A stretch of DNA of 64,000 bases from Mesorhizobium_K sp040049215 (GTDB taxonomy: Bacteria > Pseudomonadota > Alphaproteobacteria > Rhizobiales > Rhizobiaceae). Positions 25,339-34,444 of this stretch are shown here, piece after piece. The position numbers were made by a program, and so were the translations under genes. The notes below the pieces were generated by a model, which made no database searches, was not told where the DNA came from, and saw only the letters and a program-made list of their open reading frames with translations. The DNA lies in NCBI RefSeq assembly GCF_040049215.1, contig NZ_JBDZDN010000001.1:186001-250000 (forward strand), written 5' to 3'. Every line of letters begins with the position of its first letter. Within the stretch, counting starts at the first letter, position 1.

Positions 25339-26514
25339 TCAGCTCCAGCCGCCGCCATAGGTGCGGTAGAAGATGTGGAGGCCGATCTTCTTCATCTTCT
25401 GCATCGAGCGCGCCCAGCGCGGGCTGACATATTGCGCGTAGTAGTGCGTGGACGACGCGACCTCCGGCAGGAATATCTTTCCGGCCGTCACCGCCATGGC
25501 GATGTCCTGGGCGGTCTTGTAGATCGACGGGCTGGTGATGCGGTCCTTCTTGCCGTCGCAGGCGAAGGAGAACTGGCACCGGTTCTTCTGGTTCTCGTTC
25601 TGATAGACGACGCCGCAGATCGTACCAGGATAGGTCGGGTTGCGAACGCGGTTGAGCACGACCTGCGCCACCGCGGCCTGGCCGCGCAGGCTCTCGCCGC
25701 GCGCCTCGAAGTAGATGGCGTTGGCAAGGCACTTCTGTTCCTTCGCCGAGAAGACGCTCGCCGGCAGCGGCTTGCTCATCCAGCCGTGATCGCCCTTGGA
25801 GACCGGCGGGATGAAACGGCCCGTATCGTTGGGGTCCTTCATCAGGCTCTCGAAAGGCGAGGCCTGGGCGTAGTCGGGCTTGGCCGGCGCATAGGCGGTG
25901 GCGAGGATGTCGGCCTTGTCGCTGGTGACCAGGCCCGCCAGGACGGCGGGAACGCCGGGATCGCGCTTCTTGTCCTGCTTCATGTAGAAGGCGTTGGCAA
26001 TCTGGACTTCCTTGCCGCGGATGTCGGGCATGGCGAAGGCCATCCGGACCTCGTCTTTCCTGGGGCCGACGAGCAGGCTGGTGCGCTTGAAGATCGATCC
26101 GGCGTCGAAAGTCCTCGGCGGCGAAACGGGCGCTATCTGGACGATGCGGCCCTTCTTGCCGGAGCGGGCGATGCGGTCCTCGTCGGGAATGGGATTGGCC
26201 GACTTGGCGCGCAGCGACACCTTGCCGATGCCCGGTGAAGAAATGCCAGATCCCGATATCGATGCGGTCGCGACGTCACCATCTGCAAAGGGCATCTCGG
26301 CGGCATGGACGGAGCCGGCCGCGGACTTCTCTACGAAGGCATTCCAGCGCGCGCTCTCGCCCTCGATGCCCGACACCAGGCTGGCCATGTCCTGAAAGGC
26401 GGCGACCGTTGGGAAGCCGATCCAGATACCAAGGCCGAGGATGAAGGGAGACAGGAAGGAACGCTTGTCTCGGCTGGTGGCGGCAGCAAGCCGCGTCACT
26501 AGTCGTCGATGCAC
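25339..26514 (-). CDS. Cell wall hydrolase, SleB family
   Basis: A peptidoglycan hydrolase. The C-terminal Hydrolase_2 (SleB) domain starts at ECLANAIYFEARGESLRGQAA, with the catalytic glutamate in YFEARGE, and ends near the C-terminus. A single N-terminal hydrophobic segment (SFLSPFILGLGIWIGFPTVAAF) serves as signal anchor. I prefer the GTG at 26514, which has CTGGAG 9 bases upstream; the ATG at 26565 in the same frame is an alternative. The roughly 200-residue middle part is of unknown fold and probably a linker. Such enzymes in non-sporulating bacteria take part in wall remodelling. Confidence 0.85.
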   Translation of the reverse strand: MHRRLVTRLAAATSRDKRSFLSPFILGLGIWIGFPTVAAFQDMASLVSGIEGESARWNAFVEKSAAGSVHAAEMPFADGDVATASISGSGISSPGIGKVSLRAKSANPIPDEDRIARSGKKGRIVQIAPVSPPRTFDAGSIFKRTSLLVGPRKDEVRMAFAMPDIRGKEVQIANAFYMKQDKKRDPGVPAVLAGLVTSDKADILATAYAPAKPDYAQASPFESLMKDPNDTGRFIPPVSKGDHGWMSKPLPASVFSAKEQKCLANAIYFEARGESLRGQAAVAQVVLNRVRNPTYPGTICGVVYQNENQKNRCQFSFACDGKKDRITSPSIYKTAQDIAMAVTAGKIFLPEVASSTHYYAQYVSPRWARSMQKMKKIGLHIFYRTYGGGWS

Positions 26515-26615
26515 AGAACCACACTCCAGGACGCGACAGACCCACTGGAGGGCACACTGCGGCATTAACCTTGATGGAGCGTTAACGGTGCCGATGCGGC
26601 GGGAATGTGTCTGCC

Positions 26616-26716
26616 TCTGCATCGGCCCGAAAACCGGAACGGTTTTCGGTGAGCACGATGCAGAAAATTCAAGTGCTGGAGCGTCCTTTGTGCGTCCCAA
26701 GGACGCACGGCGCTCC
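26616..26716. repeat. Mosaic of two rhizobial intergenic palindromes between der and the SleB gene
   Basis: The first hairpin has the outer arms TCTGCATCG (26616-26624) and CGATGCAGA (26656-26664) with an inner perfect stem CCGAAAACCG / CGGTTTTCGG (26627-26649). The second (26678-26716) has GGAGCG / CGCTCC around GTGCGTCC / GGACGCAC. I recognise both from memory as dispersed intergenic repeats of Mesorhizobium-like genomes. No gene lies here. Confidence 0.65.
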
Positions 26717-26735
26717 AATGCGGCAGCGCGCCGCA

Positions 26736-28163
26736 TTATTTCCTGGTTTTTGCCCTCGAGGCGTAGGGATTGTCGGAAGCGTGGATCGACATGCGCATCG
26801 GCACGCCGGGAATGTCGAAAGTTTCACGCAATCCGTTAACCAGATAACGGATGTAGGATTGCGGCACGTCGTCGGGCCGCGTGCAGGACAACATGAAGCC
26901 GGGGGGCCTGGTCTTCACCTGGGTGATGTATTTCAGCTTGAGGCGGCGGCCGGCGACGGCAGGCGGCGGATGGTGCGCGACGGTTCCTTCCAGCCAGCGG
27001 TTCAGCCGCGCCGTGGAGATGCGGGTGTTCCAGACGCGGTGGGTCTTCAGCACGGCGTCCATGAGCTTGTCGAGGCCGCGGCCGGTCTCGGCCGAGACCG
27101 GCACGGCCAACACGCCGCGCACCTGCGGCAACAGCCGTGCCGTCTTCTCGCGCAGGTCCGCGAGCGCCTCCTGCGGGTGGTCGATCAGGTCCCATTTGTT
27201 GAAGGCAATGACCAGCGCCCTGCCCTCGCGGATGATCAAATCGGCGAGTTGCAGGTCCTGCTTCTCGAACGGGATGGTCGAATCGAGCACGACAACGACG
27301 ACTTCCGCGAAACGGATCGCGCGCAGCCCGTCGGCGACCGAGAGCTTCTCCAGCTTCTCCTGCACCCTGGCCTTGCGGCGCATGCCGGCGGTGTCGAAGA
27401 GTTTCATTGCGCGGCCGCGCCATTCCCAGTCGACCGAGATGGAATCGCGGGTGATGCCGGCCTCCGGCCCGGTGAGCAGGCGCTCCTCGCCGATCAGCGC
27501 ATTGATTAGCGTCGATTTGCCGGCATTCGGGCGACCGATGACGGCGATGCGCATCGGCTTGGTGTCGTCATAGGCCGGCTCGGCATCGGGATCGGCGATA
27601 TCCTCGCCGATCAGCGTTTCGCTGACGGCCGGAAGGTCTTCGTCCTCGTCGTCCTCGAAAGCGCGCTCCTCGCCGAGCGCCTCGATGACGGCGTCGCGCA
27701 GCTCGGGCAGGCCCTGGCCGTGCTCGGCCGACACGCCGATCGGTTCGCCGAGCCCGAGTTCCCAACTCTCGAGCAGACCACCTTGAGCGCCCTTCGCCTC
27801 GGCCTTGTTGGCGACGAGCACGACCGGCTTGCCCGACTTGCGCACGATTTCGGCGAAGGTGCGGTCGTCGGGGGTCAGGCCGGCCTTGGCGTCGATCATG
27901 AAGAAGATCAGATCGGCCTCATCGATCGCAATGTCGGTCTGGGCGCGCATGCGGCCCTGCAGGGTTTCCGGCCCCGCGACCTCGAAGCCGGCCGTATCGA
28001 CCACGTCGAAATGGAGATCGTAAAGCTTTGCCGGATGGACGCGGCGGTCGCGCGTGACGCCGGGCGTGTCGTCGACGAGCGCCAGCCTGCGGCCGGCAAG
28101 GCGATTGAAAAGCGTGGACTTGCCGACGTTAGGCCGGCCGATGATGGCTATCTTGAAACCCAT
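26736..28163 (-). CDS. der: Ribosome-associated GTPase Der (EngA)
   Basis: An essential double GTPase for 50S ribosome assembly. The first G domain has GRPNVGKSTLFNRL at residue 9 and DTPGV. The second has GRPNAGKSTLINALIG around residue 210, DTAGM and NKWD. A C-terminal KH-like domain follows. The 475-residue length is normal, with an acidic linker between the two G domains (EDDEDEDLPA). It follows the YfgM-like gene by three bases, so they share a transcript. Confidence 0.96.
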   Translation of the reverse strand: MGFKIAIIGRPNVGKSTLFNRLAGRRLALVDDTPGVTRDRRVHPAKLYDLHFDVVDTAGFEVAGPETLQGRMRAQTDIAIDEADLIFFMIDAKAGLTPDDRTFAEIVRKSGKPVVLVANKAEAKGAQGGLLESWELGLGEPIGVSAEHGQGLPELRDAVIEALGEERAFEDDEDEDLPAVSETLIGEDIADPDAEPAYDDTKPMRIAVIGRPNAGKSTLINALIGEERLLTGPEAGITRDSISVDWEWRGRAMKLFDTAGMRRKARVQEKLEKLSVADGLRAIRFAEVVVVVLDSTIPFEKQDLQLADLIIREGRALVIAFNKWDLIDHPQEALADLREKTARLLPQVRGVLAVPVSAETGRGLDKLMDAVLKTHRVWNTRISTARLNRWLEGTVAHHPPPAVAGRRLKLKYITQVKTRPPGFMLSCTRPDDVPQSYIRYLVNGLRETFDIPGVPMRMSIHASDNPYASRAKTRK

Positions 28164-28166
28164 CGA

Positions 28167-28832
28167 TCACGACGCCGTGCCCTGGCCGCGGATCAGCTCC
28201 GCAAGCAGGGTGGCGCGCTCACGGTTGTTGCGCGGAGCCTCGTTGTCGGCGGCGATCTGCTCGAACAGCTTCAGCGCGTCGGAGGCGCGGCCTTCCTTCC
28301 AGGCGGACAGGCCAAGCGCCTCGCGCGCCGAGTGGCGGAGCGGATTGCTGTCGGCGGTGAGCGCCTCGGCGCGGGCGGCGACGTCGGCGTAGGAGCCGCT
28401 GTCGACCAGGATCAGCGCGGCGCGCAAATTCGCCATGTCGCGGATCGACGCCGGTATAGAGGTGTCTGCCGCGACCTCGTCGAAACTCGCGACGGCGCCC
28501 GCCGTATCGCCCTTGGCGGCAAGCACGGTGGCGGCGCGCATGCGCGCAAGCAGCGGATAGGCGCCGTAACCCTCGGCCTCGAGCTTTTCCAGCGCGCCGA
28601 GCGCCTCGTCGTTCTTGCCCTCGTTGGCGAGGGTAAGCGCCTGCGAGAAGGCGTCGCCCGAGCGGTTGGCGCGGCTTGTCGTCCAGTATTCCCAGGCCAC
28701 GAACCCGGCTGTGGCGAGCACCACCAGCACGGCAAGCGCCAGCGCATAGGGTCCGTAGCGGTCCCATAGCAGACGCGCCTGATCCTGGCGCATTTCCTCG
28801 TTGACTTCGCGGAAGAAGCTGTCGTCCGACAT
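28167..28832 (-). CDS. YfgM-like membrane protein with TPR-like domain
   Basis: A 221-residue protein with an N-terminal cytoplasmic stretch (MSDDSFFREVNEEMRQDQ), a single membrane helix (YALALAVLVVLATAGFVAW) and a helical, TPR-like periplasmic domain (ALTLANEGKNDEALGALEKLEAEG). This matches the YfgM family, a SecYEG/BamB-linked chaperone partner in Escherichia coli, where its gene also neighbours der. I chose the ATG at 28832, after AGGA. Confidence 0.85.
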   Translation of the reverse strand: MSDDSFFREVNEEMRQDQARLLWDRYGPYALALAVLVVLATAGFVAWEYWTTSRANRSGDAFSQALTLANEGKNDEALGALEKLEAEGYGAYPLLARMRAATVLAAKGDTAGAVASFDEVAADTSIPASIRDMANLRAALILVDSGSYADVAARAEALTADSNPLRHSAREALGLSAWKEGRASDALKLFEQIAADNEAPRNNRERATLLAELIRGQGTAS

Positions 28833-29014
28833 TTTTTCCTGAACCATGCCGGCCTTAGCCAGCCAGCCCCCTTGTGAGCGTGCGTTTTAGCGGAATTTTG
28901 CCGGCATGGAAGGGGGACGATGAAAATTGGGACGCGGTGTATCGTCGCCGCTATCGTACCTACGCCACATTTGCCACTTAGCCGCGGAAGTCCACCGTCG
29001 AAAACCGGGTACCC

Positions 29015-30079
29015 ATGTCCGTAGCCTGCCGCGTCGCGATCAGCCTCTGCCTGTCCGTGTTCATTGCCAAGGTGGGTCCGGTCCAGGCCGGCGCAATCGC
29101 GGTCAAACCGGCAGGCGAGGATACAAGCGGCGCTGTGGCAGTCGGGCCGAAGGCGCACAAACCGCAATACGTCATCGTCTCGTTCGACGGCGCCCACGAC
29201 ATTGCGCAATGGCAGCGGAGCCGCGCGCTGGCGGCGCGGACCGGCGCGCGATTCACCTATTTCCTCTCCTGCGTGTTCCTGCTGTCGAAGGAGATGCGAA
29301 ACGAATACAAGGCGCCAGGCAAAAAGGCCGGCCGCTCGGAAGTGGGCTTCGCGCAGACGAAAGCCGAGGTGGCCGACAGGCTCGGTCAGATCCGGCTTGC
29401 CGCAGCCGAGGGTCACGAGATCACCAGCCACGGCTGCGGGCATTTCGACGGCAAGGGCTGGAGCAAGGCGGACTGGCTGAAGGAATTCGCGTCCTTCAGG
29501 CGCATCCTCAGCGAAGCCTATGAGATCAATGGCATCGACGGCGAGCCGGCGGACTGGAAGAGCTTCGCGGACGGCGCGGTGTCCGGTTTCCGCGCGCCGT
29601 ATCTCAGCAGCAGCGCGGCACTTTACCAGGCGCTGCAGACGGCCGGCTTCGCATACGACGCGAGCGGCATCTCCAAGGGCCCGGTCGAGCCGGAGTTGGC
29701 AGGAGGCATCGAACGCTTCGCCCTGCCGCAGATTCCGGAAGGGCCGATGGCGCGGCGGGTTATCGCCATGGACTACAATCTGTTCGTCCGGCACTCCGGC
29801 GGCTTCGAGCGCCCGGATGAGGCGGCCGCCTTCCAGGAACGCAGCTACGAGGCGTTCAAGGCCGCGTTCGACGCGCAATATGAGGGCGACCGCGCGCCTC
29901 TGCAGCTCGGCTTCCACTTCACGCTGATGAACGACGGCGCCTATTGGCGCGCGCTGGAGCGGTTTGCCGGCGAGGTGTGCGTCATGGCGGATGTCGTCTG
30001 CACCAGCTACGCCGACTATCTGGCGCGAAGGCGGCCGGTCACCGGCGGCGAGCCGGCAGCCAACACGGCAGGCGGCTGA
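29015..30079 (+). CDS. Exported polysaccharide deacetylase-like (NodB-homology) protein
   Basis: A 354-residue protein with a signal peptide (RVAISLCLSVFIAKVGPVQA) and a carbohydrate esterase 4 fold. The metal/base motif usually written TFDD appears as SFDGAHD. The zinc histidines are in ITSHGCGH (HxxxH), and GFRAPY is motif 3. Loss of the second aspartate of TFDD means the metal-ligand set may differ, so deacetylase activity is not certain. The likely substrate is an N-acetylated glycan in the wall or envelope. Confidence 0.82.
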   Translation: MSVACRVAISLCLSVFIAKVGPVQAGAIAVKPAGEDTSGAVAVGPKAHKPQYVIVSFDGAHDIAQWQRSRALAARTGARFTYFLSCVFLLSKEMRNEYKAPGKKAGRSEVGFAQTKAEVADRLGQIRLAAAEGHEITSHGCGHFDGKGWSKADWLKEFASFRRILSEAYEINGIDGEPADWKSFADGAVSGFRAPYLSSSAALYQALQTAGFAYDASGISKGPVEPELAGGIERFALPQIPEGPMARRVIAMDYNLFVRHSGGFERPDEAAAFQERSYEAFKAAFDAQYEGDRAPLQLGFHFTLMNDGAYWRALERFAGEVCVMADVVCTSYADYLARRRPVTGGEPAANTAGG

Positions 30080-30089
30080 CCCGCCTGCC
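30067..30089 (+). terminator. Hairpin at the end of the deacetylase-like gene
   Basis: GGCAGGCGG (30067-30075) pairs perfectly with CCGCCTGCC (30081-30089) around the loop CTGAC that contains the stop codon. It is followed by TGTTCTCAGGTTTA, a weak T-rich tract. It lies between convergent genes and may serve both. Confidence 0.6.
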
Positions 30090-30100
30090 TGTTCTCAGGT

Positions 30101-31375
30101 TTATTCGGCGACCGCCGCGTTTTCGCCCTCGGCTGCTTTCCGTTCAAGGAAATGGCGATCGATCTCCGGCAGCGCTTCGCCTTCCAAGGTGGCCTCGAAG
30201 GCGCGAAGGCGCTTGTGGACCGACAGCAGTTCGACGATCGTCGGCCAGGAATTGACCAGGAACTGGAACGAGCTGGTGACCTGCGAGAAGGCGTAGCTGA
30301 TCTGGTTGAGCAGGCCGAGCGTGATGGTGCCTGCCACGATGGACGGCCCCAGGATCAGCAGCGAGAAGATGTTGTTCGCCTGCAGATAAGTGTAGCGGAC
30401 GACGTTGAAATAGACGTAGTGGAAATAGAGCCGGAAATAGTTGCGGCGCACATTGTCGAACAGTTCCACAACCGTCGCCGGCTGCGCCCGTTCGGCATCG
30501 TCTTCGCCATACACGAGTTCCTTACGGTAGGCCGCCTCGACCCGCTGGTTGCGGAATTGCAGGCCTGGCAGCTTGAAGCCGGCAATGACCAGGCTGATGG
30601 TGCCGAACACCGACCAGGCAATCGCGGCTATGACCAGCGGATGCGCAATGGCGCCGACGATCGGCAGTTCGGTTATGTGCGTCGACAGGCCGATCAGCAC
30701 CGGCATGAAGGCGATAAGCGTCATGATCGAATCGATGAAGGCGGTTCCCAGACCTTCCATGATCTGGGAGAAGCGCATCGTATCCTCCTGGACGCGCTGG
30801 GAGGCGCCTTCGATGTGCCGCAGACTGTCCCAGCGGGACATGTAGTATTCGTTCATCGCCATGCGCCAGCGGAAGACCCAATGGCTGACGAGGAAGGCGT
30901 TGAGCACCGAGACGTTCATGCCCACAAGCGCCAGTCCGGCGAAGCTCCCCACCTGGCCGTAGAATTCTGGCGTCGTCGACGTGACCGTCTTGGAGAGCAC
31001 GGCCTGGATGTAGTCCCAGAAAGGGCCGTACCAGTTGTTGACGGCGACGCTGACCTGAACTTGGAAATAGACGATGAACAGGATCAGCGCCGAACCGAGT
31101 ATCGACCAGTTCTGCCAGGGATGCGGCGCGTACCACGCCCAGAAGGCATAAAAGAGCCCGACGCCGGCCGCGAAATAGAGATAGAACCAGAGGAACGGCT
31201 TCGACCAGAATACCGCGACGCCGATGATCGGCGGCGCACCGGCCGCGGCAGGCGGCAGGCCGAACGCCGCGCCGAGCGTTTCTCCGCCGAAGAACCAGAC
31301 AAACACGAGCACGAGGCTCCAGAGGGCGGCCGAGGCGAAGAACAGCTTCGGCTGCGGAAAGAAGGATACGAACAA
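30101..31375 (-). CDS. bacA: SbmA/BacA-family peptide antibiotic transporter
   Basis: A 424-residue inner membrane protein with about seven or eight membrane helices and no ATPase domain. It matches SbmA/BacA in length and by the motifs GPFWDYIQAVLSK, WRMAMNEYYMSRWDSLRHIEGASQRVQEDTMRF (family block) and the YLQANNIFSLLILGPSIVAG stretch. BacA imports peptides (for example NCR antimicrobial peptides, bleomycin) using the proton gradient and also affects very-long-chain fatty acid content of lipid A. It is required for chronic infection in Sinorhizobium and Brucella. Its presence fits a host-associated ancestry. Confidence 0.92.
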   Translation of the reverse strand: MFVSFFPQPKLFFASAALWSLVLVFVWFFGGETLGAAFGLPPAAAGAPPIIGVAVFWSKPFLWFYLYFAAGVGLFYAFWAWYAPHPWQNWSILGSALILFIVYFQVQVSVAVNNWYGPFWDYIQAVLSKTVTSTTPEFYGQVGSFAGLALVGMNVSVLNAFLVSHWVFRWRMAMNEYYMSRWDSLRHIEGASQRVQEDTMRFSQIMEGLGTAFIDSIMTLIAFMPVLIGLSTHITELPIVGAIAHPLVIAAIAWSVFGTISLVIAGFKLPGLQFRNQRVEAAYRKELVYGEDDAERAQPATVVELFDNVRRNYFRLYFHYVYFNVVRYTYLQANNIFSLLILGPSIVAGTITLGLLNQISYAFSQVTSSFQFLVNSWPTIVELLSVHKRLRAFEATLEGEALPEIDRHFLERKAAEGENAAVAE

Positions 31376-31512
31376 AGCGCGGCTCCTTGGATCGGGCGCA
31401 AATCAGCGGTTGGCGGGCATCATCCACACTTCCCGGCGAAAGAAAATGCCCGAGGCTTTTGGCTGAGGCGGGGTCGATTTTCCGTCGAGACCGCCAGAAA
31501 CCACAATCGTGG

Positions 31513-32739
31513 CTATTTTGGCGATGTTTCGTCACGCGCCGCCTTGGCCGACAGCGCGATGAGGCCTGAAGCCAGCAATGCCGCCGCTGCACCGAGCGAG
31601 GGCAGGAAGAAGCTGCCGGTGGCGCTGGCGATGAGGCCGGCGAGCAGCGGGCCGATGATCTGGCCGAGGCCGAAGGAGGCCGTCATCAGCGCGAAGGTGC
31701 GGCGGGGAGCGAGCGGCGCGAGTTTGCGGCCGAGTTGCAGGCCGAGTGCGGTGATGGCGATGACCGTGACGCCGAGCAGCACGCCGGCGGCAAGCGGCCC
31801 CGCATAACCGCCGGCGGCCACACTGGCGACGACGCCCACGGCTTCCGCGATACAGGCGAGCGCATAGGCGGCGGCGAGGCCGATACGCGCGGCGAGACGG
31901 TTCGACAGCCAGACGGAGGGGATCGCCGCAAGGCCGGTCACCAGCCAGACGATCGCCTCGAAGGAAGCACCGCCCTCGCCTTTGCGAACGATGGCGACGA
32001 GGAAAGTGGCGGTGACGATATAGCCGAGGCCGAACAAGCCGTAGGCGAGGATGATTTTTGCGAGCGCCGCGCTTTTCGGCAGGCCGGGCTCGGGGCCGGC
32101 GGCGCCATTGGCGAGCGGGCCGCGGTCGATGAGGAGCGCGGCGACAAGGAAGCCAGCGGCCGACAGTGCGGCGGAGAGGTACCAGCCGGCGCGCCAGTCG
32201 GGCCATGCGGCTATGAGCACGAACATCAGCGCGGAGGAAAGCGCGATGCCCAAGCCGACGCCGGCGAAATACACGGCCTGGAGGTCGTTGCGGCCGGCGG
32301 CGGCGAGGTGCGAAAAGACAATGCTAGCCAGGAAGACCATGACGAAGGCGCTGGCGAGGCCGGCGAGGAAGCGGATGGCAAGGAAGAGCACAAGGCTTTC
32401 GGTGAAGCCCATGGCCAAAGCAAGGAAGGCCGTGCCGACGAGCCCTGCGAGCATGAGGCCGCGCTCGCGGCCGGACGCCCAGCCGCCTGCCGCCAGCAGC
32501 GCGCCGACGAGATAGCCGAGATAGTTGGCCGAGGCGATCAGCCCGGCCTCGGCGGCAGAGAGGCCGAGGCCCTCCATCATGCCGGGCAGGATCAGCGTGT
32601 AGACGAACCGGCCGATGCCCATGGCGACCGCCATCGCGATCATGCCGGCGATGGCGAAACGGAACGGGGGCGCGGGCGTGGGAACAAGACGGGGCGGCAC
32701 GGCCCGCGACCATATTGGGACGCGCCGCCGGTGCAACAC
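31513..32739 (-). CDS. MFS transporter, YbfB/YjiJ family
   Basis: A 408-residue major facilitator protein with twelve predicted membrane helices. The opening (FAIAGMIAMAVAMGIGRFVYTLILPGMMEGLGLS) matches the YbfB/YjiJ type, whose substrate is unknown but thought to be an exporter role. Next to it, and divergent, is a LysR gene, with a short ORF between. The first 25 residues before FRFAIAGM are weakly conserved, so the start could be later. Confidence 0.85.
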   Translation of the reverse strand: MLHRRRVPIWSRAVPPRLVPTPAPPFRFAIAGMIAMAVAMGIGRFVYTLILPGMMEGLGLSAAEAGLIASANYLGYLVGALLAAGGWASGRERGLMLAGLVGTAFLALAMGFTESLVLFLAIRFLAGLASAFVMVFLASIVFSHLAAAGRNDLQAVYFAGVGLGIALSSALMFVLIAAWPDWRAGWYLSAALSAAGFLVAALLIDRGPLANGAAGPEPGLPKSAALAKIILAYGLFGLGYIVTATFLVAIVRKGEGGASFEAIVWLVTGLAAIPSVWLSNRLAARIGLAAAYALACIAEAVGVVASVAAGGYAGPLAAGVLLGVTVIAITALGLQLGRKLAPLAPRRTFALMTASFGLGQIIGPLLAGLIASATGSFFLPSLGAAAALLASGLIALSAKAARDETSPK

Positions 32740-32785
32740 GATTTATGTGGTCCAGCTTCGGAGGCTCCGCATCAGGCGCCAGGGC

Positions 32786-32992
32786 TCAGACGCAGGGCGC
32801 GAGGCGGGAGGCAGCGCTGCCCATGGCGACCCTGGCGGGCATGTGGGTGGGCGGCAGATCGGCGCGCTCCCGCTCGGTCATGGCCGAGATGTCGGGGTGC
32901 GCATAGGGATCGTCGGCCCAGGCGGCATGGCAGGTGGCGGGCGCGCCTGAACGGTGGACGAACAGGCCGCGCAGCATTGAGGAAATCTTCAT
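32786..32992 (-). CDS. Small hypothetical protein (68 aa)
   Basis: A short frame with a fair ribosome binding site (GGAGCG, 9 bases before the ATG at 32992). The N-terminus MKISSMLRGLFVHRSG is basic and amphipathic. The middle contains DDPYAHPDISAMTERERADLPP. The tail MTERERADLPP is faintly reminiscent of DUF1127-type small proteins, but I cannot assign it. It is divergent from the LysR gene and ends 46 bases before the MFS gene start. Confidence 0.5.
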   Translation of the reverse strand: MKISSMLRGLFVHRSGAPATCHAAWADDPYAHPDISAMTERERADLPPTHMPARVAMGSAASRLAPCV

Positions 32993-33103
32993 GGCTTCGC
33001 TCCGTTGAGGGGTTGTATGCCGAATTTTTCTGCCTAAAGTCCTGCTCCGGCAATCCAGATGTGCTTCTGGGGTGCTTTAGAGAAACTGGATGGCAAGTGA
33101 GCA

Positions 33104-34009
33104 GTGGACAGGCTGGGCAAGGTGCATCTCAACGGTCTGCGTGCCATCGAGACGGTGGCCCGCTGCGGCCCGCTTCGCAAAGCGGCCGACCAGCTCGGCG
33201 TGTCGCCAAGCGCCGTCAGCCAGCTGGTCAACCGTACCGAGAAGCAGATCGGCCGCGCCGTGTTCGAGCGCACGCCGATGGGCCTTGTGCCGACCGAGTT
33301 CGGCCGGCGCTTCAGCGAGCGGCTGACAGCGGCGTTTCGCGAACTGTCGGGCGCGATGGCGCTGGCCGAGGACGCGGCGGACAATCGGCTGGTGGTATCG
33401 GTAGCGCCAGCCTTCGCGGCGCGCTGGCTGGTGCCGAGGCTCAGCCGATTCTATGCGACGCATCCGGAGATCACGCTGCGCATCGACGCTTCGACTGATA
33501 TCGCTGATCTCGACCATTCCGACATCGACATCGGTATCAGGATGGGAGACGGCAACTGGCCGGGCGTCCGTGCGGAACTGCTGTTTGCGCAGTGCATGTT
33601 CCCGGTCTGCTCGCCTGTCATCGCGGCACGGCTGAAGCGGGTCGAGGACCTGGCGCATGAATGGGTGATCCGCGAGGAAAGCGGCATGGTCGACTGGAAG
33701 CGCTGGTTCGCGCAGGCCGGAGCGACCGACGTGACGCCGCTGCAAGGCGCCAGCTTCACCGACCCGAACCTATGCCTGGAGGCAACGATCGGCGGCCAGG
33801 GCGTCATGCTCGCCTCGCAACTGCTCGCGGCCGACGCACTGGCCGACGGCAGGCTCGTCGCCCCGTTCGGCATCACCGCCGACAGCGGGTTCGGCTACTA
33901 CGTCGCAACATCGGCGGCGAAAAAGCCCAACCGCAAGGTGACGGCGTTCAAGCGCTGGCTGGCGGAGGAGGCAGAGAAAACGCCGCAGTTCGGGGCACAT
34001 TTCAGGTGA
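33104..34009 (+). CDS. LysR-family transcriptional regulator (GcvA type)
   Basis: A 301-residue LysR regulator. The HTH is at residues 20-60 (GPLRKAADQLGVSPSAVSQLVNRTEKQIG), followed by the effector domain with VSVAPAFAARWLVPRL and DIDIGIRMGDG, typical of the GcvA group. It starts with GTG at 33104. It is divergent from the small ORF and MFS gene, which are its likely targets. The effector is unknown. Confidence 0.9.
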   Translation: MDRLGKVHLNGLRAIETVARCGPLRKAADQLGVSPSAVSQLVNRTEKQIGRAVFERTPMGLVPTEFGRRFSERLTAAFRELSGAMALAEDAADNRLVVSVAPAFAARWLVPRLSRFYATHPEITLRIDASTDIADLDHSDIDIGIRMGDGNWPGVRAELLFAQCMFPVCSPVIAARLKRVEDLAHEWVIREESGMVDWKRWFAQAGATDVTPLQGASFTDPNLCLEATIGGQGVMLASQLLAADALADGRLVAPFGITADSGFGYYVATSAAKKPNRKVTAFKRWLAEEAEKTPQFGAHFR

Positions 34010-34028
34010 GGCCGGCCTGTCCTGAAAT
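33999..34028. terminator. Inverted repeat between convergent LysR and ArsC-like genes
   Basis: ATTTCAGG (33999-34006) pairs with CCTGAAAT (34021-34028); the centre holds the palindrome GGCCGGCC. It includes the LysR stop codon. It has the shape of a bidirectional terminator but lacks a T tract. Confidence 0.5.
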
Positions 34029-34038
34029 AGCTTCCAGA

Positions 34039-34395
34039 TCAGCCTTTCGCCGAAACCGCCTGCTCGTAGAGCTCGGGCTTGAAGCCGACGGTGATCCTGC
34101 CGCCGACATCGAGGACCGGGCGCTTGATCAGCGTCGGATGCGCCTGCATGAGCGACATCGCCTTGGTCTCATCAAGGTCGGCCTTATCGGCTTCGGGCAG
34201 TTCCTTGAAGGTCGTGCTCGCCTTGTTGAGCAGCTTCTCCCAGCTCACGGCCTTTTCCCAGGTAGCGAGTTTCTTTGGGTCGAGGCCCTCGGCGCGGTAG
34301 TCGACGAAGCGGTGCGCGACGCCCCTGCCCTCAAGCCAGCCGCGCGCTTTCCTCACCGTGTCGCAGGTCTTGATGCCGTAGATGGTGATTGTCAT
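34039..34395 (-). CDS. ArsC-family reductase (YffB/Spx-like)
   Basis: A 118-residue thioredoxin-fold protein. It opens MTITIYGIKTCDTVRKARGWLEGRGV; the single cysteine in KTCDTVRKA is in the ArsC position. RPVLDVGG and GFKPELYEQ are typical of the YffB branch, which lacks the extra cysteines of true arsenate reductases and probably uses glutathione. There are no other arsenic genes nearby. Confidence 0.88.
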   Translation of the reverse strand: MTITIYGIKTCDTVRKARGWLEGRGVAHRFVDYRAEGLDPKKLATWEKAVSWEKLLNKASTTFKELPEADKADLDETKAMSLMQAHPTLIKRPVLDVGGRITVGFKPELYEQAVSAKG

Positions 34396-34444
34396 GGGAA
34401 TCTCCTGTGGTCCGAATACGACGCACGGGAGATTCGGAAAACCC

